Source: Bacillota bacterium
GTDB taxonomy: Bacteria > Bacillota > Thermosediminibacteria > Thermosediminibacterales > Thermosediminibacteraceae
Length of the DNA: 18,100 bases
Assembly (NCBI GenBank): GCA_003242255.1
Contig: QGUT01000018.1
Span: 1-18,100, forward strand
Direction: 5' to 3'
Within the stretch, counting starts at the first letter, position 1. Every line of letters begins with the position of its first letter. A program made the position numbers and the translations under genes. Positions 5,640 through 13,880 of the stretch are shown here, piece by piece. The notes under the pieces are model-generated. The model saw only the letters and a list, made by a program, of their open reading frames with translations, made no database searches and was not told where the DNA came from.

Positions 5640-6947
5640 GTGGGAAAATTCAGGGTCGTCCATTATATAAACCAGTTTTTCGCAGGGCTCGGTGGTGAGG
5701 AAAAAGCCGACATACCCCCTCAGGACAGAGAAGGCCCGGTGGGGCCCGGCCTTGCCTTTAACGCCGCCTTTGCAGGGGAAGCGGAGATTGTCGGCACCGT
5801 GATCTGCGGTGATTCGTATTTCAACGAACATCGGGAAGAGGCGGAAGCCGAGGTCCTGGAGCGGATAAAAAAATACGATCCCGACCTTCTTGTTGCCGGC
5901 CCTGCTTTCAATGCCGGGCGCTACGGGATGGCCTGCGGCAGCGTATGCAAGGCCGCCAGGGAAATTCTGAATATCCCGACTGTCACCGGCATGTTCCCGG
6001 AAAACCCCGGTGTGGAGGTCTTCAAGAAAGACGTATATATCGTGCGGACCGCCGGATCGGCGGCGGGCATGCGGGATGCGGTGCCCAAAATGGCAAAGCT
6101 GGCCTTGAAACTTGTAAAAGGCGAACCTCTGGGCACTCCCGCCGAAGAAGGTTACATCCCGAGGGGAATAAGGAAAAACGTTTTCGTCGAAGAGCGCGGG
6201 GCCAAAAGGGCCGTCGACATGCTGGTTAAGAAGCTGAATGGCGAGCCCTTTGAGACTGAATACCCGATGCCCGATTTCGATCGGGTGCCGCCCGCTCCGG
6301 CGGTGAAGGACCTCTCCAGAGCGACGGTGGCCCTGGTCACATCCGGAGGCATCGTGCCCAAAGGCAATCCCGACAAAATAGAAGCCTCCAGCGCTTCCAG
6401 GTTCGGAAAGTACGACATCGAAGGCGTGGATTGCCTCACTCCGGAAAGGTTCCAGACGGCCCACGGGGGCTACGACCCCACCTACGCCAACCAGGACCCC
6501 AACCGGGTCCTGCCCGTGGACGTAATGCGCGAACTGGAAAGGGAAGGAGTCATAGGAAGGCTCCACAGGTACTATTACGCCACGGTGGGCAACGGAACGT
6601 CGGTGGCCAATGCCAGGAAATACGCCCAGGCAATAGCGAGGGAACTTATCGCCGACGGGGTGCAGGCGGTGATCCTCACATCCACCTGAGGGACCTGTAC
6701 TCGTTGCGGCGCAACGATGGTAAAGGAACTGGAAAGGGCGGGCATCCCCACTGTCCACGTTTGCACGATAGTGCCCATTTCCCTGACGGTAGGCGCGAAC
6801 CGCATAGTTCCAGCTGTAGCCATTCCCCACCCCCTGGGCAATCCTGCCCTTACCAAAGAGCAAGAAAAAGCCTTGAGAAAAAGGCTGGTTCTCAAAGCGC
6901 TAAAGGCCCTGACCCATGACGTGGAGGGGCAGACGGTCTTCGAGTAA
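5640..6947 (+). CDS. grdB: Glycine reductase component B, gamma subunit, selenoprotein (Sec350)
   Basis: Selenocysteine-containing subunit of component B, 435 residues. It acts with processed GrdE to cleave the C-N bond of glycine and pass the carboxymethyl group to GrdA. The GTG start at 5640 has AGGAGGG about 7 bases upstream. The reading frame meets TGA at 6687-6689 and continues to TAA 6945-6947. Around it the protein reads ILTST-U-GTCTRCGATMVKE, the UxxCxxC motif of this family. Sec falls at residue 350, and the overall length agrees with known GrdB. The N-terminus VVHYINQFFAGLGGEEKAD is typical. Translated conventionally it would appear as a 349-residue protein plus a small fragment starting at 6717. 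grdC starts 12 bases downstream. Confidence 0.96.
6687..6717 (+). promoter_or_regulatory. Sec UGA codon and SECIS hairpin of grdB
   Basis: UGA (6687-6689) is followed after 11 bases by a 7-bp perfect stem, TCGTTGC (6701-6707) with GCAACGA (6711-6717), and a GGC loop. It also encodes the TRCGA part of the UxxCxxC motif, so coding and structural constraints overlap. Confidence 0.75.
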
Positions 6948-6959
6948 GGAGGGCTGAAG

Positions 6960-8504
6960 GTGAAGGATGCTGTGATTTCCGGTGCCAGCTACGTTCTGGT
7001 CCACGTGCCCGATCTCACCATGGTAGCTGGCACCACCCAGCTTTTAGAAAGGCAAAACCCGGCTTCCGAATACATAAAAAAGGCAGAAAGCCATCTGAGG
7101 ACTTACGAGGAAGCCGTATCCTATCCGCCCAACCAGGCGTACATAGGAAACGTATCCCCTGAAGAACTGAGAAACATAAAAAGGCCCTGGTATCAGAATC
7201 CGATAAAAGGAAGTTCCCGCTTCGGGCGTTACGGCGAGATAATGCCGGAGGACGAATTTTACGGCCTCATGGCTCTGGCCGATACCTTCGGCCTCGTCCT
7301 TCTGGAGAAAGAGTTTGCGGAAAGCGTAAAACAAAAGCTCCTGAAGCATCCGCTTTTTTCTGAGGATGACGTAGGCCGCATAAAAAACACGGCCGACGAA
7401 ATTGCGGTAAAAAAGCTGGTGGAAGAGGGCGCCGTGGAACTTAAAGTAAACGGCATCCTGGTGGGATGCGTGAGGAAGGCCCACGACCGGGACGAAGCCC
7501 TTTCGGCCCACGTCATGGCGGAAAACCTCGCTTCCAAGGCTTCCGCCGTGCTGGCCCTGAAGTACCTCATTAAAAACGCGGGAATTTCGCCGGAAGAAAT
7601 TGATTACCTGATAGAGTGTTCGGAAGAAGCCTGCGGCGACATGAACCAGAGGGGCGGGGGCAATTTCGCAAAGGCTATAGGCGAAATCGCCGGCTGCAGT
7701 AATGCCACCGGCGCCGACATCCGGGGCTTTTGCGCCGGTCCCACCCATGCCCTGATAAGCGCCGCTGCCCTGGTAAAGGCTGGAGTGTACAGTAAAGTTG
7801 CGGTGGTGGCCGGAGGAGCCACCGCCAAGCTAGGCATGAACGGCAGAGACCACGTGGCCAAGGGCATGCCCCTTTTGGAAGACGTGCTCGGTGGTTTTGC
7901 GGTGCTGGTGAGCAGCGACGACGGAGTAAACCCGGTGATACGGCTCGATGCGGTGGGGAGGCACACCATAGGCTCGGGTGCAGCACCGCAGGCCGTCATG
8001 CAGAGCATCGTCTACGACCCCCTGGACCGGTTGGGATTAAAAGCTGCCGACGTGGACAAATACGCGCCGGAACTCCAAAATCCCGAGATAACCGAGCCCG
8101 CCGGGGCGGGAGACGTGCCCAAAGCCAATTACAAGATGATCGCCGCCCTGGCGGTAAAGCGAGGGGAACTGAAGCGGGAAGAGATGGAATCCTTCATAGA
8201 GAAGCACGGCGTGCCGGGGTTCGCTCCCACCCAGGGCCACATCCCGTCCGGCGTGCCCTTTATCGGCTGGGCCCGGGAGAGGATTCTGGAAGGTAGCATG
8301 AAAAGAGCCATGATCATAGGCAAGGGAAGCCTTTTCTTAGGGCGCATGACCAACCTCTTCGACGGCATATCCTTCATAATGGAGAAAAACCTTGGAGCAA
8401 AAGATGAAGAAAAATTGCCCGACCTTTCGTCGTACCTGGCCGAAGCCTTCCGGGAGTTTGCCGAGTACCTGAAGACGAGGGGGGAGGCCGGTGCCCTTAA
8501 ATAA
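6960..8504 (+). CDS. grdC: Glycine reductase component C, beta subunit
   Basis: Large subunit of component C, 514 residues. With GrdD it turns the carboxymethyl-selenoether on GrdA into acetyl phosphate, the energy-conserving step. The central part resembles FabH-type condensing enzymes: a Cys-containing core RGFCAGPTHALISAAALV (C258), and nearby IECSEEACGDMNQRGGG (C220, C225). GrdC is known to be related to beta-ketoacyl synthases, and these cysteines are candidates for the acetyl thioester; which one acts is not settled here. GTG 6960 is supported by AAGGAGGG (6946-6953), which begins in the grdB stop. The 3' end overlaps the next gene by 14 bases, implying translational coupling with grdD. 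Confidence 0.95.
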   Translation: MKDAVISGASYVLVHVPDLTMVAGTTQLLERQNPASEYIKKAESHLRTYEEAVSYPPNQAYIGNVSPEELRNIKRPWYQNPIKGSSRFGRYGEIMPEDEFYGLMALADTFGLVLLEKEFAESVKQKLLKHPLFSEDDVGRIKNTADEIAVKKLVEEGAVELKVNGILVGCVRKAHDRDEALSAHVMAENLASKASAVLALKYLIKNAGISPEEIDYLIECSEEACGDMNQRGGGNFAKAIGEIAGCSNATGADIRGFCAGPTHALISAAALVKAGVYSKVAVVAGGATAKLGMNGRDHVAKGMPLLEDVLGGFAVLVSSDDGVNPVIRLDAVGRHTIGSGAAPQAVMQSIVYDPLDRLGLKAADVDKYAPELQNPEITEPAGAGDVPKANYKMIAALAVKRGELKREEMESFIEKHGVPGFAPTQGHIPSGVPFIGWARERILEGSMKRAMIIGKGSLFLGRMTNLFDGISFIMEKNLGAKDEEKLPDLSSYLAEAFREFAEYLKTRGEAGALK

Positions 8505-9636
8505 GTCCGAACTTTTCGATATGCTGGCCGATGCCCTGGAAGGCCGCAGTTTTAAAAAAATAAAGGTGGGATTGACCGTCTGCGGCAGCGAGCATCCCCC
8601 CGAGGTGCTGATAGGGGCGGCGAAAGAAGCGGCCAGGAGCCTCGACGGCGTAAGTGTAGTACTCATCGGAGGCGGGGAGGCCGAGGGCCAGGGGATTCAA
8701 TGGGTGAAAGCCGGTAGCCTTGAGGAAGCCCACCGGATTATGGAGCAGATGCTGGACAGCGGCGAACTGGATGCGGCGGTCACCATGCATTACAACTTCC
8801 CCGTGGGCGTCTCTACGGTGGGGCGGGTGGTGACACCGGCGAGGGGAAAACCTCTGCTTATCGCCACGACCACCGGGACCTCGGCGACTGACCGGGTTAC
8901 GGCCATGCTGAAGAACGCCGTCTACGGCATCATAGTGGCCAAAGCCCTGGGGATCGAAAACCCGAGATTGGGTATACTCAACGTGGACGGCTCCCGGCAG
9001 GTGGAAAGGCTCCTTAAACGGCTTTCGGAAAATGGGTACGAAATAAATTTTGCCCGATCGTTGCGGCCCGACGGCGGGTGCATAATGAGGGGCAACGACC
9101 TCTTGGCGGGTTCCTGCGATATCATGGTGACCGATACCCTGACCGGCAACATCCTGGTGAAGGTCCTCTCGGCCTATACCACAGGGGGTGACTACGAAGC
9201 CCTGGGGTGGGGATACGGTCCCGGCATCGGCGAGGGCTACGGGAGAATTATACTAATCCTTTCCAGGGCCTCGGGAGCTCCGGTGGTGGAAGGGGCCATC
9301 CGGTACGCGGTGGAACTGGTGAAAGGAAATCTTTTAGAGATAGCATCGGAGGAATTCGAAAAGCTGAAGAGTGCCGGACTTTACGAGATCGTAGAGGAAC
9401 TTAAAAAGGCCGAAAAAACGGAAGAAAAATCGAAGGTCGAGCCACCGCCCCAAAAGCCCGTGACCGCCGAGATAGCGGGCATAGACGTGCTCCAGATGGA
9501 AGAAGCCGTGAAAACTTTGTGGAAAAACGGAATATATGCGGAAAGCGGGATGGGGTGCACGGGACCCGTAGTGCTGGTCTCCCCCGAAGACCTGAAAGTT
9601 GCTGTAGACCTGTTAAAGGCCGAAGGATATCTGTAG
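8491..9636 (+). CDS. grdD: Glycine reductase component C, alpha subunit
   Basis: Small subunit of component C, 381 residues, related to the phosphate acyltransferase PlsX. It carries out the last step that forms acetyl phosphate. Characterised E. acidaminophilum GrdD uses Cys359; here the matching residue is C356 in the C-terminal YAESGMGCTGPVVLVSPEDL. A charged linker rich in Lys, Glu and Pro (about residues 305-325) separates the PlsX-like body from this Cys-bearing tail. GTG 8491 is chosen because it gives the family's N-terminus (NKSELFDMLADAL), with GGGGAGG at 8481-8487, but the spacing of 3 bases is short and ATG 8521 is a weaker alternative. It overlaps grdC by 14 bases. Last gene of the operon. 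Confidence 0.94.
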   Translation: MPLNKSELFDMLADALEGRSFKKIKVGLTVCGSEHPPEVLIGAAKEAARSLDGVSVVLIGGGEAEGQGIQWVKAGSLEEAHRIMEQMLDSGELDAAVTMHYNFPVGVSTVGRVVTPARGKPLLIATTTGTSATDRVTAMLKNAVYGIIVAKALGIENPRLGILNVDGSRQVERLLKRLSENGYEINFARSLRPDGGCIMRGNDLLAGSCDIMVTDTLTGNILVKVLSAYTTGGDYEALGWGYGPGIGEGYGRIILILSRASGAPVVEGAIRYAVELVKGNLLEIASEEFEKLKSAGLYEIVEELKKAEKTEEKSKVEPPPQKPVTAEIAGIDVLQMEEAVKTLWKNGIYAESGMGCTGPVVLVSPEDLKVAVDLLKAEGYL

Positions 9637-9644
9637 AGGCTGAC

Positions 9645-9678
9645 AACAGCCCGGTTTGTGAAAGACCGGGCTGTTTTT
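9645..9678 (+). terminator. Operon-end terminator of the grd cluster
   Basis: An 11-bp perfect stem (AACAGCCCGGT 9645-9655 with ACCGGGCTGTT 9665-9675), a 9-base loop and a T-run to 9678. It starts 9 bases after the grdD stop and separates the grd operon from the ABC transporter genes. Confidence 0.92.
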
Positions 9679-9764
9679 ATTTGCCCCGGAATGTCGGTGT
9701 AACCAGTTGACGCTTTCAGAAATATTATATCAACAGATGAATTTTTTACAGAGGAGTGGGGGAG

Positions 9765-10856
9765 ATGAAAAAAATTGCGCTTTTACTCGTGGTTTTGATG
9801 CTGCTTTCGGTCTTTGCCGTCGGGTGCGGCAAACAGGCGGCAAAGCAGGAGCGCCACGAGCCTCCGGTTGAGGGTAAGACGGAATCCACCAACTTTCCGG
9901 GAGTCGGGCCCCTCTCGCCGGCGGTAAAGGTGACGGTGGGTATGAAACAGGCGGTGTCCGACGCTGGAATACTCATAGGCATGGCGAAGGGCTATTACGA
10001 AGAACTCGGGATAGAGATAGAGCCGGTGCAGTTTAACACGGGGCAGGACATGATAAACGCCCTGGGGGCCGGACAGCTCGACGTGGGGGCAACCGTTACA
10101 GCTTCGGGCCTTTTCAATGCCATGCTCAGAGGGATTCCCATAAAAATCGTGGCTGACAAGGGCGTAAACGTGCCGGGCCAGGGCTATTACAGGCTGGTAA
10201 TCAGGAAGGACCTGGTGGACGAAATAAAGGATTACGAGGATTTGAGGGGTAGGAAGCTCGCCATCGTAGGTACCGCTTCGCTCGATGAAATTGCCCTTGA
10301 TCGGGTGCTCAACATGGGCGGCATGACCACTGAAGACGTGGATCTGCAGGTCATAAGGTCCTTCCCGGATATAGTGGCAGCTATGAGCAACAAAAGCATC
10401 GACGGCGGAATGCTCATAGAGCCTTTTGTGACGGCGGCTGTGGAACAGGGCATAGGGGACCCCTGGAAGGACCCGGCCGAATACGACCCTGACGCCCAGA
10501 CGGCCCTTCTGGTATACGGGAAGAGCATGATCGAGCGGCCTGAAGTCGCAAAGAGGTTCATGCTCGCCTATATAAAGTCTATCCGCGACTACAACGACGC
10601 CTTTTTCAAAGGTATAAACAAGGATGAGATAATATCCATCCTCGCCCAGTACTCCACGGTGACCGATAAGGCCCTTTACGAAAAAATGTTCCCAGTAGGC
10701 CTGAACCCCAACGGCTACGTCAGGATGAAGGGAGTCCAGATGGACCTGGATTGGTACCTCAAGAAGGGCCTGATAAACGGCCAGCTCAAAGCCGAGGATG
10801 TGGTGGACCACAGTTACGTGGACTACGCTTTAAGCGTCCTGGGGAAATATGAATAA
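9765..10856 (+). CDS. ABC transporter substrate-binding lipoprotein (NitT/TauT type)
   Basis: Extracellular solute receptor, 363 residues, of the NMT1/SsuA/TauA (COG0715) group. A signal peptide with a long hydrophobic core ends in FAVGCGKQ; Cys21 is the lipid-anchored residue, so the protein sits on the outer face of the membrane. The mature body shows the family pattern: VTVGMKQAVSDAGILIGMAKGYYEELGIEIE, then GAGQLDVGA and DLRGRKLAIVG. ATG 9765 is preferred over in-frame GTG 9756, which overlaps the GAGGAGTGGGGG ribosome site (9751-9762). Family members bind nitrate, sulfonates, thiamine precursors or aromatic acids, so the ligand is open. First gene of a three-gene importer unit after the grd terminator; no well-spaced promoter could be found in the 85-base gap. 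Confidence 0.88.
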   Translation: MKKIALLLVVLMLLSVFAVGCGKQAAKQERHEPPVEGKTESTNFPGVGPLSPAVKVTVGMKQAVSDAGILIGMAKGYYEELGIEIEPVQFNTGQDMINALGAGQLDVGATVTASGLFNAMLRGIPIKIVADKGVNVPGQGYYRLVIRKDLVDEIKDYEDLRGRKLAIVGTASLDEIALDRVLNMGGMTTEDVDLQVIRSFPDIVAAMSNKSIDGGMLIEPFVTAAVEQGIGDPWKDPAEYDPDAQTALLVYGKSMIERPEVAKRFMLAYIKSIRDYNDAFFKGINKDEIISILAQYSTVTDKALYEKMFPVGLNPNGYVRMKGVQMDLDWYLKKGLINGQLKAEDVVDHSYVDYALSVLGKYE

Positions 10857-10892
10857 TAAGGATTTCCTTCTGATGAAAAGGGGGAAAACGGC

Positions 10893-11693
10893 GTGAATAC
10901 CACTGAAGAAAGACTGAGCCAGAACCGTGCCAGTTTGGGAAAGGAATTTTGGCTGAAGACATTCTCCTTCCTTTCCCCCTTATTTTTACTCTTTCTCTGG
11001 GAAGCACTGGCTGCTCTCAAGTTAGTCGATGTCAGGCTCTTTTCCAGTCCCTCGAGGATTTTCAAAACTCTGATTCCCCTCGTCCTTTCGGGGGAACTGA
11101 TCTACCACACCCTGATAAGCACCATGAGAATCGCGCTGGGCTTCCTGGCGGGGGCAATTCCGGGAGTGGCCTTAGGCCTTTCCATGGGGCTTTTTCCATC
11201 GGTCAGGGCTCTGCTGATGCCCTTGGTGGCCGTCACCTTTCCCATACCCAAACTGGCAATAATGCCGCTCATCCTCATAGTTTTCGGCCTCGGAGAAAGT
11301 TCTAAAATCTTCACCATAGCCATAGGCGTATTCTACCTCGTGCTCATAAACACCATGGCAGGAGTATTAAACATAGATCCCATCTACATCGATGTGGCCA
11401 AAAGTTTTAAGGCCAGCCGGATACAGTTTTACACCACCGTGGCCTTCCCCGGCGCTCTACCGATGATTTTCGCCGGATTGAAATTGGGCATGGGGACCGC
11501 CCTGCTGCTGATCGTCGCCGCCGAACTCTCCGCAGCCAAAGCCGGTGTGGGATGGATGATATGGCGGGCCTACGACATGTTCGACATAGAGAGGATGTTC
11601 TGCTCTCTCATCGTCCTTGCATTTCTCGGCTTCGTCTTTTCATACCTGCTGGACTTTTTGGAAAAAATAGTAATTCCGTGGAAAAAGCGGTGA
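10893..11693 (+). CDS. ABC transporter permease (NitT/TauT type)
   Basis: Inner-membrane permease, 266 residues, of the binding-protein-dependent transport family (SsuC/TauC-like). About six hydrophobic segments. The cytoplasmic coupling loop is IDVAKSFKASRIQFYTTVAF followed by PGALPMIFAGLKLGMG, the EAA-type motif that docks on the ATPase. GTG 10893 is supported by AAAAGGGGGA 7-17 bases upstream. 36 bases separate it from the lipoprotein gene, and the ATPase frame begins across its stop region, so the three are one transcription unit. Functional class is firm; substrate unknown. Confidence 0.9.
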   Translation: MNTTEERLSQNRASLGKEFWLKTFSFLSPLFLLFLWEALAALKLVDVRLFSSPSRIFKTLIPLVLSGELIYHTLISTMRIALGFLAGAIPGVALGLSMGLFPSVRALLMPLVAVTFPIPKLAIMPLILIVFGLGESSKIFTIAIGVFYLVLINTMAGVLNIDPIYIDVAKSFKASRIQFYTTVAFPGALPMIFAGLKLGMGTALLLIVAAELSAAKAGVGWMIWRAYDMFDIERMFCSLIVLAFLGFVFSYLLDFLEKIVIPWKKR

Positions 11694-11707
11694 AAGGCGG
11701 TGTAGCC

Positions 11708-12493
11708 TTGAACGGAGCGGAGAAAATTAGAGTGGAAAACCTCACGAAATTTTTCATTAACGGGAAGACGGCAGTATCAGCCCTCGAAAACGTAAATCTC
11801 ACCGTCAATGACGGCGAATTCCTATGCGTGGTGGGTCCCAGCGGTTGCGGGAAGACCACCATGCTCAGGATTCTGGCAGGTTTGGAAAAGCCGACGAGCG
11901 GAAGAGTTCACATCAATGCTAAGGCGGCAGGAGTACCATCGACGGCGGTGGTATTCCAGGGGGACTCCATCTTTCCCTGGATGAGAGTTGTAGAAAATGT
12001 GGAATACGGCCTTAAGTTAAGGGGAGTTCCCTTAAAAGAGAGGCGCGCGGTGGCTATGGAGCACCTGAAAAAGATGGGCCTGGAGCGCTTCGCCTACCTT
12101 TATCCTTACCAGCTTTCCGGCGGCATGAAACAGAGGGTAAATGTGGCGAGGGCCTTTGCCTGCGATCCAGAAATTCTGCTGATGGATGAACCTTTCGGCG
12201 CCCTGGACGAACAAAACCGACTCCTCCTGCAGCAGGAGCTCCTTCGTATCTGGGAAGAGAACTGCAAAACCACCGTATTCATAACCCACAGCATCGACGA
12301 GGCGCTCCTTTTAGGGGACAAAATCCTCGTCATGACTGCTCAGCCGGGAAAGGTAAAGGCCCTGCTGGATGTGAAAATTCCCAGGCCCAGAGACATAATA
12401 TTGATAAAATCTTCCCCGGTATTTATAGAACTTTACAAGGAAATATGGGACCTTTTGAAGGAGGAAGTATTAAAAGCTAGAAATATAAAATAA
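11708..12493 (+). CDS. ABC transporter ATP-binding protein (NitT/TauT type)
   Basis: Importer ATPase, 261 residues from TTG 11708. All nucleotide-binding motifs are intact: Walker A GPSGCGKTT (43-51), Q-loop VFQGDSIFPWM (Q84), signature LSGGMKQRV (136-144), Walker B ILLMDEP (D160, E161) and H-loop FITHSIDEA (H194). The post-H-loop segment ILVMTAQPGKV is typical of SsuB/TauB-like ATPases. TTG 11708 is chosen because AAAGGCGGTG (11692-11701) lies at the right distance and the N-terminus then has normal length. In-frame GTG codons at 11678 and 11690 are alternatives that would overlap the permease gene. No terminator follows; a separate promoter for the next gene starts 26 bases later. Confidence 0.92.
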   Translation: MNGAEKIRVENLTKFFINGKTAVSALENVNLTVNDGEFLCVVGPSGCGKTTMLRILAGLEKPTSGRVHINAKAAGVPSTAVVFQGDSIFPWMRVVENVEYGLKLRGVPLKERRAVAMEHLKKMGLERFAYLYPYQLSGGMKQRVNVARAFACDPEILLMDEPFGALDEQNRLLLQQELLRIWEENCKTTVFITHSIDEALLLGDKILVMTAQPGKVKALLDVKIPRPRDIILIKSSPVFIELYKEIWDLLKEEVLKARNIK

Positions 12494-12518
12494 TAGAGTA
12501 TAATTGTAAAAAAAAGTT

Positions 12519-12547
12519 TTGCCTAAAGTATCATTATTTTTTATACT
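12519..12547 (+). promoter_or_regulatory. Sigma-A promoter of the two-component system
   Basis: TTGCCT (12519-12524) and TATACT (12542-12547) with a 17-base spacer. Transcription would start near 12554, 14 bases before the kinase ribosome site. It shares the TTGCCT -35 hexamer with the grd promoter. Confidence 0.6.
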
Positions 12548-12581
12548 ATTTATAGACAAGCTTTTTCGGGAGGACTACTTT

Positions 12582-13880
12582 TTGATTTTAAAAAAATATT
12601 ACCTCAAAAAAATGTTATACGCGGCCCTCTTCACGGCGGTCATCGGCGAAGTTTATTTTTACCCTTTCGGGACGGCTTTCAGGTTCACCGCCGGTGTTAT
12701 AGCTATATCCTTTCTGATGCTTTATTTTGAAGAAATACCCGAAATAATGCTGATGACCTTTTCGGGAGCGGTGGTTTTTCTCTTCAGGGTGTTTTTGTGG
12801 AATGCCGTCGGCGGGTATGATTTTTTGAAAGCCGTAAACCTTCATTACCCGGCCTTTTTCTATTATCTCGCCTACGGCGTTTTTCTGAGGCTGGGAAATA
12901 TAAAAAAACTTACAAATTATCCCGTAAATTTCATAGCAGTCATGGCCCTTTCGGACGTTTCCGCCAACTTCGTCGAACTTTTGCTGAGGCGCGAGTTGAA
13001 CTTCGAATATTTCCAGGAGATTTTCACGCCGCTGGTGGCGGTGGGCTTCCTTCGAAGCGTGATCACCATTTCGCTTTACCTCATGATGGAAAGGTACAAA
13101 CTCCTCATAATAAAGGAAGAGCATGAAAAGCGGTACGCCGAACTATTGAAGCTTCTTTCGGACCTAAAGGCAGAGCTCATTTTCCTCAATAAATCGACCA
13201 AGGGCCTGGAAGATGCCATGAAGGAAAGCTACGACATATACAGTAAACTGCAGGACCCCCTGGACGAAAAGGAGGCGGGAGAACTCAGGAAAAAGGCCCT
13301 GAATCTGGCAAAAGAAATTCACGAAATAAAAAAGGATTACCTGAGGATCAGCAGGGGGTTTTCCAAGCTGCTTCCCGAAGAGGACGAGAGGGGCATGAAA
13401 CTCAGCGACATTTTATCCTTGCTGAAGACTAACAGCGAAAGGTGGATAAAGGAGCAAAAAAAGCAGGTGGAATTTAGATTCCGTCTGGAGAACGATTTTA
13501 TTATTACCAATTACTTTGCCTTTTTTTCGATACTAAGCAATTTGATGAACAACGCTCTGGAAGCTTTGGACAAGGAAGAGGGAAGAATCGAGGTAAAGGT
13601 CCGCCTGAAGTACGACAGGATGGCACTCTCGGTTGAAGACAACGGGTGCGGTATTGACTCCAAAGACCTGCCCTTTATTTTTGAGCCCGGATTTTCCACG
13701 AAAGTGCGGGAAGACGGGTCGGTTTCAACAGGGCTGGGGCTTACCCATGTGAAAAATCTGGTGGAGGAAATGGGCGGAAAGATCCGGGTGGCATCGAAGG
13801 CAGGAGAGGGGACCAGGTTCGACCTGGAAATCCCCGTGGACGGTAGATTCGCAAAGGTTGCCGGGCGGGAGGAATTGTAA
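12582..13880 (+). CDS. Membrane sensor histidine kinase, GlnK (YcbA)-like
   Basis: Sensor kinase of 432 residues resembling B. subtilis GlnK (YcbA), which responds to glutamine. The N-terminal half has several hydrophobic segments (about 10-180) with no large extracellular domain, so sensing is probably within or through the membrane. A coiled-coil-like linker follows (about 185-240). The phosphoacceptor region is EIHEIKKDYLRI with H247. ATPase motifs are N-box LMNNALEAL (N324), VEDNGCGI (D353), FEPGFSTK and STGLGLTHVKNLVEE (about 382-396). TTG 12582 is chosen because GGGAGGA (12568-12574) is 7 bases upstream; the earlier in-frame TTG 12519 is part of the probable -35 element. The response regulator starts immediately after its stop. 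The signal is unknown; an amino acid is a guess by analogy. Confidence 0.85.
   Translation: MILKKYYLKKMLYAALFTAVIGEVYFYPFGTAFRFTAGVIAISFLMLYFEEIPEIMLMTFSGAVVFLFRVFLWNAVGGYDFLKAVNLHYPAFFYYLAYGVFLRLGNIKKLTNYPVNFIAVMALSDVSANFVELLLRRELNFEYFQEIFTPLVAVGFLRSVITISLYLMMERYKLLIIKEEHEKRYAELLKLLSDLKAELIFLNKSTKGLEDAMKESYDIYSKLQDPLDEKEAGELRKKALNLAKEIHEIKKDYLRISRGFSKLLPEEDERGMKLSDILSLLKTNSERWIKEQKKQVEFRFRLENDFIITNYFAFFSILSNLMNNALEALDKEEGRIEVKVRLKYDRMALSVEDNGCGIDSKDLPFIFEPGFSTKVREDGSVSTGLGLTHVKNLVEEMGGKIRVASKAGEGTRFDLEIPVDGRFAKVAGREEL

Noticed and set aside
5421..6863. 480-codon open frame on the minus strand
   Set aside because: Exact antisense of grdA/grdB; it exists because of their GC-rich codon bias, has low-complexity His/Arg/Gly-rich composition and no ribosome site.
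6431..6919. 162-codon plus-strand frame inside grdB
   Set aside because: Out-of-frame shadow; composition rich in Arg, Gly and Pro. grdB in its own frame is clearly real through the UGA.
9707..9731. TTGACG with TATTAT/TATATC as a promoter for the ABC importer
   Set aside because: Spacers of 10 or 13 bases are too short for a sigma-A promoter.
9783..10811. 342-codon open frame on the minus strand
   Set aside because: Antisense shadow of the ABC lipoprotein gene; unlike any protein, no start signal.
12519..12581. TTG 12519 as the start of the sensor kinase
   Set aside because: It coincides with a probable -35 element (TTGCCT) and lacks a ribosome site; TTG 12582 has GGGAGGA in place.
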